A DNA stretch of 64,000 nucleotides from positions 1,240,001 through 1,304,000 of the forward strand of contig JAVHNS010000007.1 of the NCBI GenBank assembly GCA_036872755.1. Reading direction: 5' to 3'. Position 1 is the stretch's first letter. The number at the start of each line of letters is the position of its first letter. The translations under genes and the position numbers were made by a program. This document shows, piece by piece, positions 25,863 to 37,742 of the stretch. This DNA comes from Orbilia blumenaviensis. Taxonomy: Eukaryota; Ascomycota; Orbiliomycetes; Orbiliales; Orbiliaceae. The notes under the pieces are model-generated. The model saw only the letters and a list, made by a program, of their open reading frames with translations, was not told where the DNA came from and did not search any database.

Positions 25863-27993
25863 ATGAAAAAGATTACCCTTTTTGAAATTCGGTATGTGTT
25901 GTCGAAAACTTTATAGATATATGCATCATATCATGGCGTGCGGTTATGGTGAGGATGTGTCGGCTAACTTTTATGGACGGTGACTCGCAGACTGGATGAG
26001 GATGTTCTAGTAATAAGGGGTGACCCTTCGGAAGCTCCCGGAGTGCAGCTGAGCGGAAAGATAGTCTTGTCATGCACAGAACCTGTAAATGTCAAGTCTC
26101 TCTCTGTAAAGCTGACTTGCGCACAAAGGTTTCGGTCCGTGGTGTTTTTCTATCCTTTCCCTGAGCGAGTCTTGGTTAACCCTTGATTTTAGAGTAAATG
26201 AAGTTTTCCATGGACCATTCGGGCCGACGATGAAGCTGTTCAAGCACGATGGTATCCTTTTCTCGGACCGAAAGGTTCAGATTGGAGAGAGAACTGTCAT
26301 CCCTGCTGGGAATCACGAGTACCCATTCCAATGGGTGCTATTTGGCAGTATGTTAAACTGGTCCTGATTATTTCCAGGGGTGTGTGTCTAACAGTAGTTT
26401 TGATTTAGATGCCCCAGAATCTGTGGAGGGTTTCAGTGAGGCCAGCATTCTTTGGAATCTTCAAGCTCACCTCGAACGAAGTGTTTACCTCTCAGATGTC
26501 CACGCATCCAAGGTGAGGCTGATATCCCTATAAATTTGCTCATCGGGTTAGTTCTGACTCGATTTTCTAGCATTTTCGGGTTGTTCGGACATTACCGCAC
26601 ACGGCCTTGGAATTCTCACAAACAATGGCTGTGGAAAATGTCTGGCCGAATAAGATCGAATATACTGTGAACACACCGTCCAAAGCTGTTGTATTCGGGT
26701 CATTCATCCCGATAGAGGTTAAATTAACTCCGCTGCTGAAAGGCTTAACGGTGTTGAAGATATCTGTTTCTCTTAAGGAATCTTATGAATTGACCCCACA
26801 TACAGCAAAAGAAATTAGCGGGACGCGGAGTATCCTCGATGTGGACTACCCCGGGTGGGAGAATCCACCAAGCGATGAGGATGATGGTTCGTGGGTTCTT
26901 CACGAGAAAGTCTTTCTCCCGCAGACTCTTGCCAAATGTCTCCAAGATTGCGAAGTTGGTAAAATTAAAGTCCGTCACAAGCTTAAATTCGCCATCCAGC
27001 TAAAGAATCCTGATGGACATGTGTCGGAGGTACGTATTTATATCCCAGACGTAAGGTTTTTGATATATAAGTCTAACAGGTTTTGGTTTTGCGTTGAAGC
27101 TCCGCGCCACACTTCCCGTTATGCTGTTTATTTCCCAGCATTACCTTGTCAATGACCAGAACCAAGTCCCAGAGATTACAAGCTATGTTACTTCTGAGGA
27201 TGAAACTGCAGCACCTCCACGATACGAGCAACACCAATTAGATACTCTGTTCGAAGGCGTCGACTTGGATATGTATCTGAGTCGTACCAACTCCCCGATC
27301 TTGCTTAGTAGATCAGGATCTGCAGAGAACCTTCAACAGCTTCAAAGTGCTGGACTTACGCCTCTGAGTTCGCTTTCTGGGACCTCGTCCCCTATCTTCA
27401 CCCATGATGCCTCGGCGTCGCGCTCTAGTAACGTATCGTCAAGCTATGGAACAGGCTCGCCATCTCTCCTGACTGCACACGGCCATGCCGATCTCCTTGC
27501 TAGGTTGCAACGAGCTCACCAGCGGCCGGCAGGATCGAGTGGGAGTTTGAACGCTTTGGCGAACAGTACGTCGTGGACGAATCCCTCTAGCGGAAGGCAG
27601 TCCCCGAATCCGGACTCACCAACGCTCGAAGCCCATTCCCTTTCCTCGAGCCCGAATGCCACTCTCCACATGGCTAATATCTCGAAGGTTCCATCCTATA
27701 GCACGGCAATAAGAACCCCGACCCGTAATTTGAGCTTCGAGGACTCGCCAGCCTATGAACGAGTTGCAAGTGGCCCTCCAAGTAGAATCACCTCATCTAA
27801 TAGTCTGGTCGACATGGCCGAGAGACCTTCTTTGTCGCGTTCTTCTAGTTCCAGCGGACGAAGTGGTCGCGGTCAGGCTTCACCAGCAGAGCATCATAGC
27901 CCCGAAGGGCAGTCGCCAACGCACCCTATTCAAGTCCCTAATAGCCCAGCGTACCGTGCCCCGAAGCTATTTTCTCCAAGATGGAGAGGGTGA
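25863..27993 (+). CDS. creD: CreD/Rod1-like alpha-arrestin, ubiquitin-ligase adaptor
   Basis: Arrestin-like protein of the CreD/ApyA/Rod1/Rog3 family, adaptors that bring HulA/Rsp5 HECT ubiquitin ligases to plasma-membrane transporters. Six exons fit: 25863-25891, 25991-26128, 26193-26347, 26409-26512, 26571-27029 and 27100-27993, giving 592 residues. The 29-base first exon encodes MKKITLFEIR. The arrestin N-lobe has RLDEDVLVIRGDPSEAPGV and IPAGNHEYPFQWVLFG. The C-lobe has AVENVWPNKIEYTVNTPSKA, then KVRHKLKFAIQLKNPDGHVS and LRATLPVMLF, strongly CreD-like. The tail is long, Ser/Pro-rich and probably disordered, with a PPRY motif (PPxY) in TAAPPRYEQH to bind WW domains. The creD versus apyA assignment rests on recalled similarity and needs a tree. 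It is about 19 kb from creC, on the same strand. Confidence 0.88.
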
Positions 27994-29286
27994 AATCCAT
28001 TCTTCTACAGCACACTACCGCCCATATTAACCACTCTTTACCTATTCCCTCGAATGGCTAGCTGGTTTACTTGACGGGCTCTTTACACTGTACTATACTC
28101 CTGGTTGTCTCTTTATTTTTGCGCAAAACAAACACTGAAAAGTGTGATCTTTGCTTTGTTGTTTTCATTTAATTTTCCTTTTTCTTCTGTTTCCTATAGC
28201 ATTGGCTTCATGAAGCCGGCGTTTCGTTGTGGGATAGATTATCAAAGCGGATGGGTTTCAAGGTGTTGGTACAGGTGCATTCTAAGGTTCATTCTTCTCT
28301 TTATACCACTTCTTTTACCCGGTTTACATTTTTTCTGGGCTTAGCTTTCAGTCTAAGACTTTGCTTGCGTATACGCATATCCGCATGACTTGTTGCATTT
28401 TTCATTGCTTCAAAGACTTCATAAGCTCTCTTCAGCGATTCACCGGGCCCTCTATGCCGTGGTCCTGGTCTGTTTTTTATTCCCTTTGCGTACTCAGATC
28501 CTCCAGATCGAGAAACCTCTTAGCAAATCGCAGATAGCTGTACTGTTCCAGCTTCTGCTCGCATGCGCACTTAAAACTGTATACATACGCTGTTTCCTCT
28601 CTTCTTTTTAAAAAAAACTCTACCATTGCTGGAGTTGTGTTATTATTGTCATTACCATCACTACCATTAAAGGGCGGCGTTTAGAATTCAAACTCTCATT
28701 ATGCATATTGAATCGGAGTATTTGCTCGGGTTTAGTAATATGTACTCGCTTGTGTGACTAGATATCAATGAACTCGTAATTAACCCTTGCTTCTGAACCC
28801 AAGAGCTGGAGTCGCAAGTCTTTGTAATTGAAGCCCATTCAACTTTTCACATTAACTCGATTAAACACCTACTTGCAAGCCTCAATGCCAGAAATCAGAG
28901 ATCAATCAAAATAGTTATATATGAGCTTGAATGGGTTCAACCACAGGGACAGATTTACATATTAAACAAGTTTACTGCGTGCAGGTGCCGGGTAGGAACG
29001 TGGTGTCTGGTTCACTAGGGCATATCCGGTATGTAAGTACAGAACAAGCAGCGGCCCACATGTATACTGGGAAGGTGATATCGTGCCTTGTGCGGAAAGT
29101 TTGGGTACGAGACAAGGTAATATGGAACATCATTGATACATGTGAAATCCTCCAAGTGTCTGATAAAAACAATAAAACTTTAAGAATGATGTGGAAACAT
29201 GCGTGCGAGCATTTGAACCGGGGTATACAGGGGTATTATATCGTATACTACCAGTTTTTCTTTCATTGGATTTTGATGTAGGAACA
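27994..29286. other. Convergent 3' region, no gene recognised
   Basis: About 1.3 kb between the creD-like gene (plus) and the secreted-protein gene (minus), both ending here. It is T-rich near 28100-28500. The ORF at 28931-29281 has no recognisable features. Confidence 0.45.
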
Positions 29287-30599
29287 TTAAGGTCCACGCC
29301 CGGGCGCCCTAAGCTTAATTGCTTGGGCCTCTGCCTCTTCGAGCCCCCCTCCATCTAGCGCTGCATCCCGTTTAACAAATCCAACGCCACTACTACCGCT
29401 ACCACCACCGTTACCACCCCAGAAATTCTGGTAGCCTGGGGCCCTTCGCCAAAAGAAGTCATCGTCAGGCAATTCGAAGAGGTCGCCAGTTTTCGCTGGG
29501 TCAAAGTCGGACGGTTCGAGGAGGTCGTCGGGCTCCTCTGGCTCGAAGACAGTCGGACCGGATAGTGTAGATTCATAGGGGACTTCAGCCTCACGAGCAA
29601 TATTCTGTTCACCAGAGCCAGGAATTTTCGGCCCGGGAGCAACAGGGGCCCTCGGGAATGATAGGCCAGCAGGTATAATGACGTGTCCTCGGCCCCCCCG
29701 CTTCCCGTGCGGGTCGGTGTGAACTCGCCACTCTATTCCCCGATTGCGGGGGTGGCCACGAAGGGATGGTGACAGTTTTCCCAGCCATTTGCTGATTGTT
29801 GAAACACGTGGTCCAACTTCGCCCTTGGGCCCTACACCAAAGTCGAGATGTTGCTTTAGTTGGACAAAGCAATAGCATTCTGACGTAGCGAATGAGAACT
29901 TGTTAGTTTTTGGATTAAACATCCTTTAGTAATTGGGACTGATTTAAATTTTACAAACGTACCGAATATGACCTCACAAATACTGGCCATCAACGGGCTG
30001 CAAGGTTGTCTCGCGACCAATTCCCAGGTACCCTCTGCGCATTTACATTGTCCACAAACAGCGTGTGTTCTGAGAATGGAATTCCTGATCCCTCTATCGC
30101 TTGGATCATGTTCGACGGTTGACTTTATCTTTGCTTTAACTTTCTCCCAGCTTTGAGGTTTATTCCGCCGGATTTTAGTTTCCCCCCATTGGCTGCCAAA
30201 TTCCATGCTACCATCTAAAATACCTCTGAGTCTCGCAATTAAAATCTCTAACGGACGGTCACATACTACTACTGGTGTACCGTCATAGAAGTATTTCTGC
30301 GGGGGGAAATTGCCATAATACCCTCCCCTCTTGAAAAAATCGGGCCTGTCAAGTGTAGTAGGTGCTGAAGTCGCTGGATAGTCTACCTGTACAACTCCCA
30401 TCCCGTTGAAGGGTGGTGAGCCTGGCGATTTTGTATTTTTCGGATTTGGGTCCATGGGCCTGATAGCGGCCAGGGAAAAAACAACGTTACCGGTCAGGAT
30501 AATTATAAGTATGAAAAGGGTGGAAATAGTTTCCGGGGGTTTTAAGTTCGGGTATACCCCCATAGTAGGGCGTCTAAGAGGGTATATACATGAGGTCAT
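29287..30599 (-). CDS. Putative secreted/membrane-anchored Cys-containing protein, unknown function
   Basis: I do not recognise this protein. A two-exon model fits: 30599-29963 and 29879-29287, giving 409 residues. It uses a strong GTACGT donor, a CTAAC branch sequence and a TCAG acceptor; a weaker donor (GTCATA at 29972) with acceptor at 29899 is an alternative. The N-terminus has a hydrophobic stretch (ISTLFILIIILTGNVVFSLA) after a basic leader, read as signal peptide or anchor. If translation starts at the second Met (30563) the leader is shorter. The middle has a Cys-rich patch (CGQCKC, RQPCSP, SICEV, ECYCF) spanning the splice junction. The C-terminal third is acidic (EPEEPDDLLEPSDFDPA), then Gly-rich. 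Composition and intact frames argue that it is real; function unknown. Confidence 0.5.
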
Positions 30600-30725
30600 G
30601 ATAACTCGATATTCAACTACTAATATCTATCAACCTATCTAGGTACTCAGTAGGTAGGTAGCTAGAAAAGTAGGTAGGCAAAATCAAATACTAAAAAACA
30701 AAAAATATAGTTATATATACTATAG

Positions 30726-30742
30726 GAAACCCGATACGGTTT
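30726..30742 (+). repeat. Short repeat GAAACCCGATACGGTTT, copy 1
   Basis: A 17-base word recurring with one inserted T at 31390-31407. Its outer AAACC/GGTTT parts are inverted repeats. Probably part of the same decayed elements as the island motif. Confidence 0.5.
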
Positions 30743-31200
30743 AATAGCACTTTGAAAGTGTCGGCCTTTAGTATGTCTTTGCCGATGTACCTTTATAAAG
30801 TTCGATTTAATCTTTGCGTTTAATTAAGAAACAGCCTAAGAAAAAGCGCCCTTCCCTACAGCAATTTAAATATGTTGAGGATTTTAGCGTGACTGTGCTG
30901 CATGCTGTAAGTTTATTGGCTTCTCGGCCAGCCCGGATTTGTAAAGTATCAGAATAAATATATTTCATTAAATAAACTCATAACGTAAGATATGACCCCT
31001 TAATCGATAATATTGGAAAACTGCTTTGTTGGATTGGTGATCACAAAATTGGTGGCACCTAGATGCCCGCATACTATAGGAGGAAGACGCTGTCGCGACG
31101 TCGTCTACGGTGTAACAGACCAAACTGGACATACGTTGGTCACCACCATAGTATGAGAGTACATGCGTGTACACGCAATTATAACATTACCTGAAATCTG

Positions 31201-31228
31201 GTTACCCCTGAGGCTGGTTTATGAGACC
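31201..31228 (+). repeat. Degenerate island motif, copy 6
   Basis: Contains GAGGCTGGTTTATGAGACC, differing from copy 1 at three positions, all transitions. Confidence 0.55.
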
Positions 31229-31389
31229 AGTTGCTCCTGTATACTGTTTAGTTGCGGTCCGCTGGGTGCTGTGTCACTAGCAAAACATCGCTTGCTTGAA
31301 CGAAAAGAGTCCTTGCTTTACCGATTTAGATTCCCCTACAGCGAAATTTGGTGCATAAAAAAAATAGAATAGTATTAGCAGAACTATTC

Positions 31390-31407
31390 GAAACCCTGAT
31401 ACGGTTT
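31390..31407 (+). repeat. Short repeat GAAACCCTGATACGGTTT, copy 2
   Basis: Partner of the word at 30726-30742, about 660 bases away and in the same orientation. Confidence 0.5.
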
Positions 31408-31426
31408 TATCTAATCCTGTCCGACC

Positions 31427-31458
31427 GGGCAACGTCGTGGAGGTTGGTTTACAAGTCC
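31427..31458 (+). repeat. Degenerate island motif, copy 7
   Basis: Contains GTCGTGGAGGTTGGTTTAC followed by AAGTCC, matching the consensus core mainly through transitions. Confidence 0.55.
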
Positions 31459-31560
31459 TCCCCAAACTTAAAAACTTATTAATTAGTTTCATGAACATGT
31501 TTCCACCTGCGAGTTAATATGTTGGACTCTTCGTTTAAGTAGATTCCTAGCCCAAGGATT

Positions 31561-31588
31561 CATTTTATGGAGGCCGATTTACGAAGCC
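31561..31588 (+). repeat. Degenerate island motif, copy 8
   Basis: Contains TGGAGGCCGATTTACGAAGC, close to the consensus core. Confidence 0.55.
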
Positions 31589-31923
31589 ATCTGTAAGGTT
31601 GGAACTTGCAGGGCTATTAATCAACAAAGTGGAAATAGTTGAATTGGTGTTGTTATTAGTTACATATTTGTGGTAGAGAGTTTTTATATGGTACATATGC
31701 GTATTTTCTTCTTCTTCCTTTCTTTTTGACGTGGCCGTGTTTATAATTACCCGTGCTATGCATATGGGCTACGTAAACTCGATGACACTCCCTCCCTTTA
31801 TATACTGTTGGAGTTGCCTCCACAATACTCGGGTTCCGTGCGCCAGCCCCCAAGAAGTGGCTGGTTCAAAACCCATGATATAGTGGCGCCAACACACAAC
31901 CGGAAAAATCCAACAATGATATA

Positions 31924-34900
31924 TCAGTGCCACTGGACACTGATGTCGAGGGAACTAGAATTGTTGCTGTAGTAGTGGTACCTGTTCCTTCTTGATATTT
32001 TGTCCTTACACGACCGTTTTGCCAACCTCTCCGCGGTTTCGTTCGCCTCTTTCAAGGAGACTAATACTCTTGGTGCTACACCGCTGCCTGCAGCCTTCTT
32101 AGAAGCCTGATCTAACATCTTCCAGACCTTGACTTCATCTACATCAGTATCCTCATACTCCCACTCGCCAACCTTTTCAGAATCCTTTCCGGTTGGCATT
32201 TTCGAAACACCGTTGTTGTTGCTCCAGGTACCCCAGCTCGAATACTCGATGCTTGGAAGGTCCTTAACAATACATTGGTAACGTTTGGCGTCGGCTAGCT
32301 CCAGGCCTGTCATTCCGTTTGCGTTTTCGGTAGCTATGGTCTCAGGGGCTGTGAGAGCGAGAATCCTCTCAAGAACCTCGACCTCTGATCTCTTCGCTGC
32401 AGTGTGGATGGGTAAGTCGCCTAATGAAGTTCTGATACTTAAATCTGCTCCCTTCGAGTGTTGTAATATCTTCTCGACTGTAGTGACACACGGGGTCGAC
32501 GAACTTCCGTAGTAATCGCGATTGCGGGCCATGAAGTACGCTAGAGGTGTATATGCGACGTCATCACCCAGTGCACGTTGAGTGAATGCCCATGCCTTGA
32601 AATCTTCAGGGAGGACTTCAAGGCAGCCGATGATGGATTCCCATGGACGACTTCGTCCGGGGTTGTTATCGAATTTCTTGCAGTTGTTGATGATAATATG
32701 GACCAAGTTGCAGCCTGTATCAGTTTGTTTGGCGTAAAGGTCTGCGCCAAGGCCAATCAGGGCTTGGATGGCGTATTTATTCATTGCAGAACCGGCAAGC
32801 AGAAGAGGGGTAACATTGGAGTCGTTTTCCTTTGACTCGAGGAGTTTAGGGTTGCGGTCGAGGAAGTATTTAATGTTTTTAGTATACCAAGCGACTTTTT
32901 CCTCATCAGACTTTTCCTTGTCACCCGAAATCCAGTTATTTAGCACAATGGCATGTAGGAGAAGCGGGTGATCAACACCTGTCCAGCGTCTGATAGTTGC
33001 ACTGTCGGCTTTTTGAAGAGCTTTCAGCAATTGGTTTTCCTCTGGATGTTTGAGACCCTCAAGCTTCTTTTGGTGTTGGCGGAGCGCATTTTCCGGTCCG
33101 TCGGTAAGCAGCCATTCAAAGATATTATGCGAACCATGGAAGGCGGCATATAGACCAATTGGTTGACGGAAGGACCTTTCCGCAGTACCTGTATCATTAG
33201 GGTTAGCAGCCTTAGCCCAATCCTTTCGCTTCTTCCCATGGATGCTAAGACCGAGATAGAATTTAGGCTTGGTAGGATTTTCCTCCTCCTCCTCCTCCTC
33301 TTCGCCCTTATCATTCTTGTTCTTCTTTTCGGAAAGTAGAGCGCCGATACCGTCCCATTTCATCAGTGTTTCGAGTATATCAATACTTCCAAATTCAACG
33401 GCGGCGCTGCCGTAGTCGCTCGTGAACGAATTTGGGTTACAAAAGATCTTCGAGTCGAACTTTCGACCGTTGGGTTCAAGTTTGTCTAAAGTTGAGGTGA
33501 TATATTGCAGGAGCTCAACATCGCCGACCCTGACCGCTTGGTAAAGCAGACTTGACTTATCCACTACCGACTTAGACTTGCCAACGTCAGTGCCTTTAAA
33601 GAGGAAAGGAACTTCAAAGTTGATCATTCCAGCAGCTGAAACGTTGCTCCCGACTTCTTTACCCAAATTTGCGACATTATCAATGGTAAGCTTGCCCTCT
33701 GTGAGGTCGTATTGCTCAACACGGAGCTCTGCGTCATCGTCTGATTCAACATCAGATTCGTACTCATCCGATTCTTCAGATGCTTCATAGTAGGGGTTGT
33801 ACTGCTTCTCTTTCTCTTCTTCTGGGCGCTTCTGGGCGGTGGCGATGCTAAGGATAATGTCAAGGAACTCCTTCGGGTGTTTCCTGTAAGCCGCGATAGC
33901 GAAGACGCTGTAATCCAGATTGTTCTTGCTTGTGATCAATAGTGGGGTCTTCTCCTCATCCCAGGCGGTGGTCGTGTACTTTTTGAGGGCTTCTTCGTCA
34001 CCATCCCATGCTGCCTTGAAGAGTTCGTGGTATGCGGCAGTTAGTTTGTCGTCCTTGTTGGCATCCTTGAAGGTGAATTGGACCTCGAATTTCTTCTCTG
34101 GCTTGGGTGCATTTTTCTGGGAAGAAGTTTCGGACGCCTCTCCATCGCTGGTTCCCTCGTCGAAGTAGTTGGTGTTGTTGTTGTTCTTTTTCTTCTTCCA
34201 GAATGCGGGTTGCAGTTCTTTGAATGGCTTTGCACCTTTTGAAATCATCCAGTCCACGAGATCCTTATATTTTTGCACCATTAATTGGAGCTTTTCTTCC
34301 TTGAGTTTGACTTTCTCAGGATCAGTGTTGTCGTGACGATTCTCCTCCTTCCTTTTCTCGAGCTGCTCGTTGAAATTTTTTCGGACCTTGTTTTCTGCTT
34401 CAACCATTTGGGAGGCCATCCAGTATTCATACGACCCTTCTTTATATTCTGTTGGAACAGAAAGGATCTCACGTGGAAGATTATCCTCGGCCTTGTTCTT
34501 TTGAGTTTCACGAAGGTTCTCAATGGCATTTTGGAAATATCTGAGCTTCTTACGGACAAGGTCGAGATATGCGAAGAGCCTAGCAAGAATTTTTTTTTTT
34601 AGTATTCGAAATCCAAACCCTAATCAATGGAGACGACTTACTTTTGATTGTATCTGTAAGGATAATTGCCGTCACTATCCGGCTCTGGTAAAAAGCTTCC
34701 AGCACTATAGCTGTTTGGGTCGACTCCAAGTTCGATGCATTTCTTGAAGACATCTGGCATTTCAGCTTCCAAGGCGAGCTCTGCTGGCTGTTGGTGATAT
34801 TCCTGGAAGTTACTATGGTGGTTATCTCTGTTTGAATGATACTTATTGCCTTGTCGTTTAACACTGGTCACAAAATCGTCGAAACTAATCTCTGGAGGAA

Positions 34901-37742
34901 CACCTTTTTCAAGGAGAAGCATTGCCATTTCTTCGTCGCCTTGGCAAATTCTACGAGCAAATTAGTGTGCCTTCTAATAATGTTGTCAATCATCTTTAAG
35001 ACTTACGCAACCATAAGAGGGTTAACTGGGTAAGGTCTCCAGTCCCCGGTAGTGGTGATATGTTTCGCAGCAGCAATAGCGGTCGCAGCGTCTTCCTCGA
35101 AAAGGATCTTCAAGCAGTCGATGTCGCCCATTTGAACAATACGCAAGAATGCACTGATACCGTTCATATCGGCCTGGCCTGATGAAGCACCAAGTTCAAG
35201 AAGCGTACGGAGCATCTTCTCGCGCTGTTCTTTCTTCGGCAACTTAACAATCAGATTGACAGTTAAGAGGGCTGATCGTGGTTGACCGTTGTAATCGAAT
35301 GCGACCTTGATTCTAAAATAAAAGTAAATTTGTCAGGAACGGCATTTACTCGAAGCTATAAAGACAGTCACTCACGGCTGTAGAATATCGGCACCAAATT
35401 CGGAAACTAGGAGCTCAACCACATCTGCATGGCCATTGACGATGGCGAAGTGAAGTGGAGACATCTGGTAGTCCCAATCGGCGAGATTGATATCGAGGAC
35501 GTCGTCCTGTTCTTCTTCCTCGTTGCCCAAAGCACCGGCTTCTGGTTCTTCATTCTTCTTCTTACTGATTTCAACGAAAGATGAAGCGCCTGTTCTGGCG
35601 GTGCGGGCAGTGACTGATCCGTCTTCAGATATCATTTCAATATCCTCGTCTTCGTCTTCCGCCATTTCTTCGTCGCTCTGCTCTTCAGCCTCTTCCATTG
35701 CCCTGTTTTCCGAAATTAGCCGCTGCGAACAAGGTGCATTACTATGCTCAGACCATATACTTACTCATCCTCTTTGGCATCTTTCTCTTCAGACTTGGCC
35801 GGAAGACCCTTGGCAGCCCGCTCCCGATCCTCTCTCTCATCCCGGATTTCTTCGTTCTCCTGACTCTTTAATAAGATAAGCTTAACGATCTCGGCGGAAC
35901 CCCTGGCGGCTGCGATATGCAATGCAGTACGTCCATCGACAAGACGCCAAACCAATTTAGAACCAGCATCTAGGAGAATCTTAACAATCTCCGGGGTCGA
36001 AGTTAAGGCGGCCAAGTGGAGTGGGGTTCGGCCAGTATGGTCACGCCTGTTGACATCATGCCCTTCTTCAGCAACCCACTTTTTGATTGTCTCGACATCG
36101 TTGGCAACAATGGCCTGGCAAAGAGTCTCGTCTTCGGCGATATAGGCCATCTCAGTCCAATCTTCTTCCGTAATTGGATTGAAACTTCCAATTTCCTGCC
36201 GGCCTGGATCATCCCGGATAAATGAGATCTTTCCACGAACGTAGAATTTATCATCCTCGGCTTGGAGAGCTTTCTCTTCGTCGGTCGTTGCCTCAGGACA
36301 ATATCCACAGCAGTCATCAATAATATCTTTAACGCTGCCGATAAAGGCTGGGTGACGATGAAGATAGGCTGGTCGATCCTTTTGAGCCCGTTTGTTCCAT
36401 TCCGCGTTGAGAAGCATATCTTTTTGATAGATCAACTTCTCGGACCTTTTAGCGCTGTGCGGTTTTCCATAAGGGATAGAAATAGTGTGGTAGTTAGCTT
36501 GTTCTTCTTCTGTAATATCCCATTCGGGGACTTCGTTTCCTTGAGCCTTTAAGTCTCCCTTCAGCGTCTTCCTGGTAACATGGCTTCGCTTGCCGGGGCG
36601 ACCTCGTTCACGGCGTCTATCTTCAAGGTAGGAATCTCGTTCTTCGACATCAGGAAGTCGTTCCAAGACAAGGAGTTTAGCGAGACCCTTCAATCTATTA
36701 ATGCTACGCTCATAGATCGTCGGATCAATTTTTTCACGTATAAGAGCTGGATAGTAGACCTCAAACCCTCGCTTTCGATATTTGCTGAGACGGAATTCGT
36801 AAGATGGACTGCGACGGCTGATATCAACATCGTTACATTGCAACATCCAAGAGGCAATAGCCCGAGGGCTAGCATAGACTTGGCTTCCATCGTAAGCAAC
36901 ACAGGCGCAGTTCACGTCAAAGCCGGTAAGGATTTCACTGATACTTGAGTAGAGACGAAGAACAATTTGGATGTGACGATTCGGGTACTGGGATATGATG
37001 GTGATCGTATTCTTGGTCCGAATACTGCTAGTTTCCCATAAAAGATTGTCACGGATTGTGGCCTCGATACTTTCCATTCGTTTAATGGCAACCTCCTCAT
37101 CTTTCGTACCATAGATGAAAAGGTCAACATCACTGGATGGAGCAAGCTTGTCGTGATACCAGTCACGCATATTACGTTTGGTCTGCCTGTGCTCATCCGG
37201 TATTGGGAGCAGCGGAGTTAGAACACTGCTACCGGCGGCAATGATGTTGGTCCAATCTAAGTTCTGGAGGGCACCTGCCAAGTGGAAAGCACGATTAGCG
37301 TTGCTCATGACGCAAAATCCAAAACAAATCTTGGGATGCGGAGGGATTGATGAAATTTCGTACCCTCACTGAACAAGGTGAAGTTCATCTTAAACTCGTC
37401 AATATCCACAATTGCCCGTTCACCATTCTTCTTGCGGACTTTTCCGTCAAGCTCCATGAGATATTTAGCTTTTTGTTCTGGAGTTTCTGCGTCCAAATCT
37501 CGAGCTTGAACTTTGATATTGGATTCCAAACCAGACCCTTTATAGATTGGGACTAGCCCAATGGTGTTGTCTGCCAACACCGCATTTGAGGGATCCTGGG
37601 CAAAAAGTGTACGAAGTTTACTCTCATATTCGAGATATGGGGGGAGCAAATCCCGAACAGATTTGTCCTTGTTTTCGGCGAGGTATGACAAGAAGGATGC
37701 CGGCTCCGCAGGGAGAGACGGAAGAGATTCGGAGCTGCTCAT
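31924..37742 (-). CDS. Large ankyrin-repeat protein with nucleotidyltransferase-like N-terminal motif
   Basis: Six exons fit: 37742-37364, 37274-35765, 35702-35376, 35312-35007, 34950-34642 and 34579-31924, giving 1828 residues with consistent phases. Around residues 140-182, IIAAGSSVL is followed by SSDVDLFIYG. A G-S plus D-x-D arrangement of this kind resembles the active-site signature of pol-beta-type nucleotidyltransferases (inference). A predicted alpha/beta region follows, including NRHIQIVLRLYSSISEILTG. Ankyrin units occur near residues 540-610 (GRTPLHLAALTSTPEIVKIL, DGRTALHIAAARGSAEIVKL), in exon 3 (MSPLHFAIVNGHADVVELLV), exon 4 (MNGISAFLRIVQMGDIDCLK) and near the C-terminus (SLGDLPIHTAAKRSEVEVLE). 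Acidic and Glu-rich linkers separate them. No signal peptide or membrane span. I know ankyrin proteins of this general type in filamentous fungi but not a function. Confidence 0.82.

Larger units (their letters stand above)
30600..31923. other. AT-rich repeat island
   Basis: About 1.3 kb upstream of the secreted-protein gene and downstream of the ankyrin gene. It contains TAGGTAGG-type simple repeats (30641-30680), three same-orientation copies of the degenerate island motif, and two copies of GAAACCC(T)GATACGGTTT at 30726-30742 and 31390-31407. No coding sequence supported. Confidence 0.5.

Noticed and set aside
28931..29281. 116-codon plus-strand open frame in a convergent 3' region.
   Set aside because: No recognisable motif; the position suggests untranslated sequence.
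33024..37196. Many open frames antisense to or shifted within the ankyrin gene.
   Set aside because: Shadows of a long, compositionally biased coding region; none has independent support.
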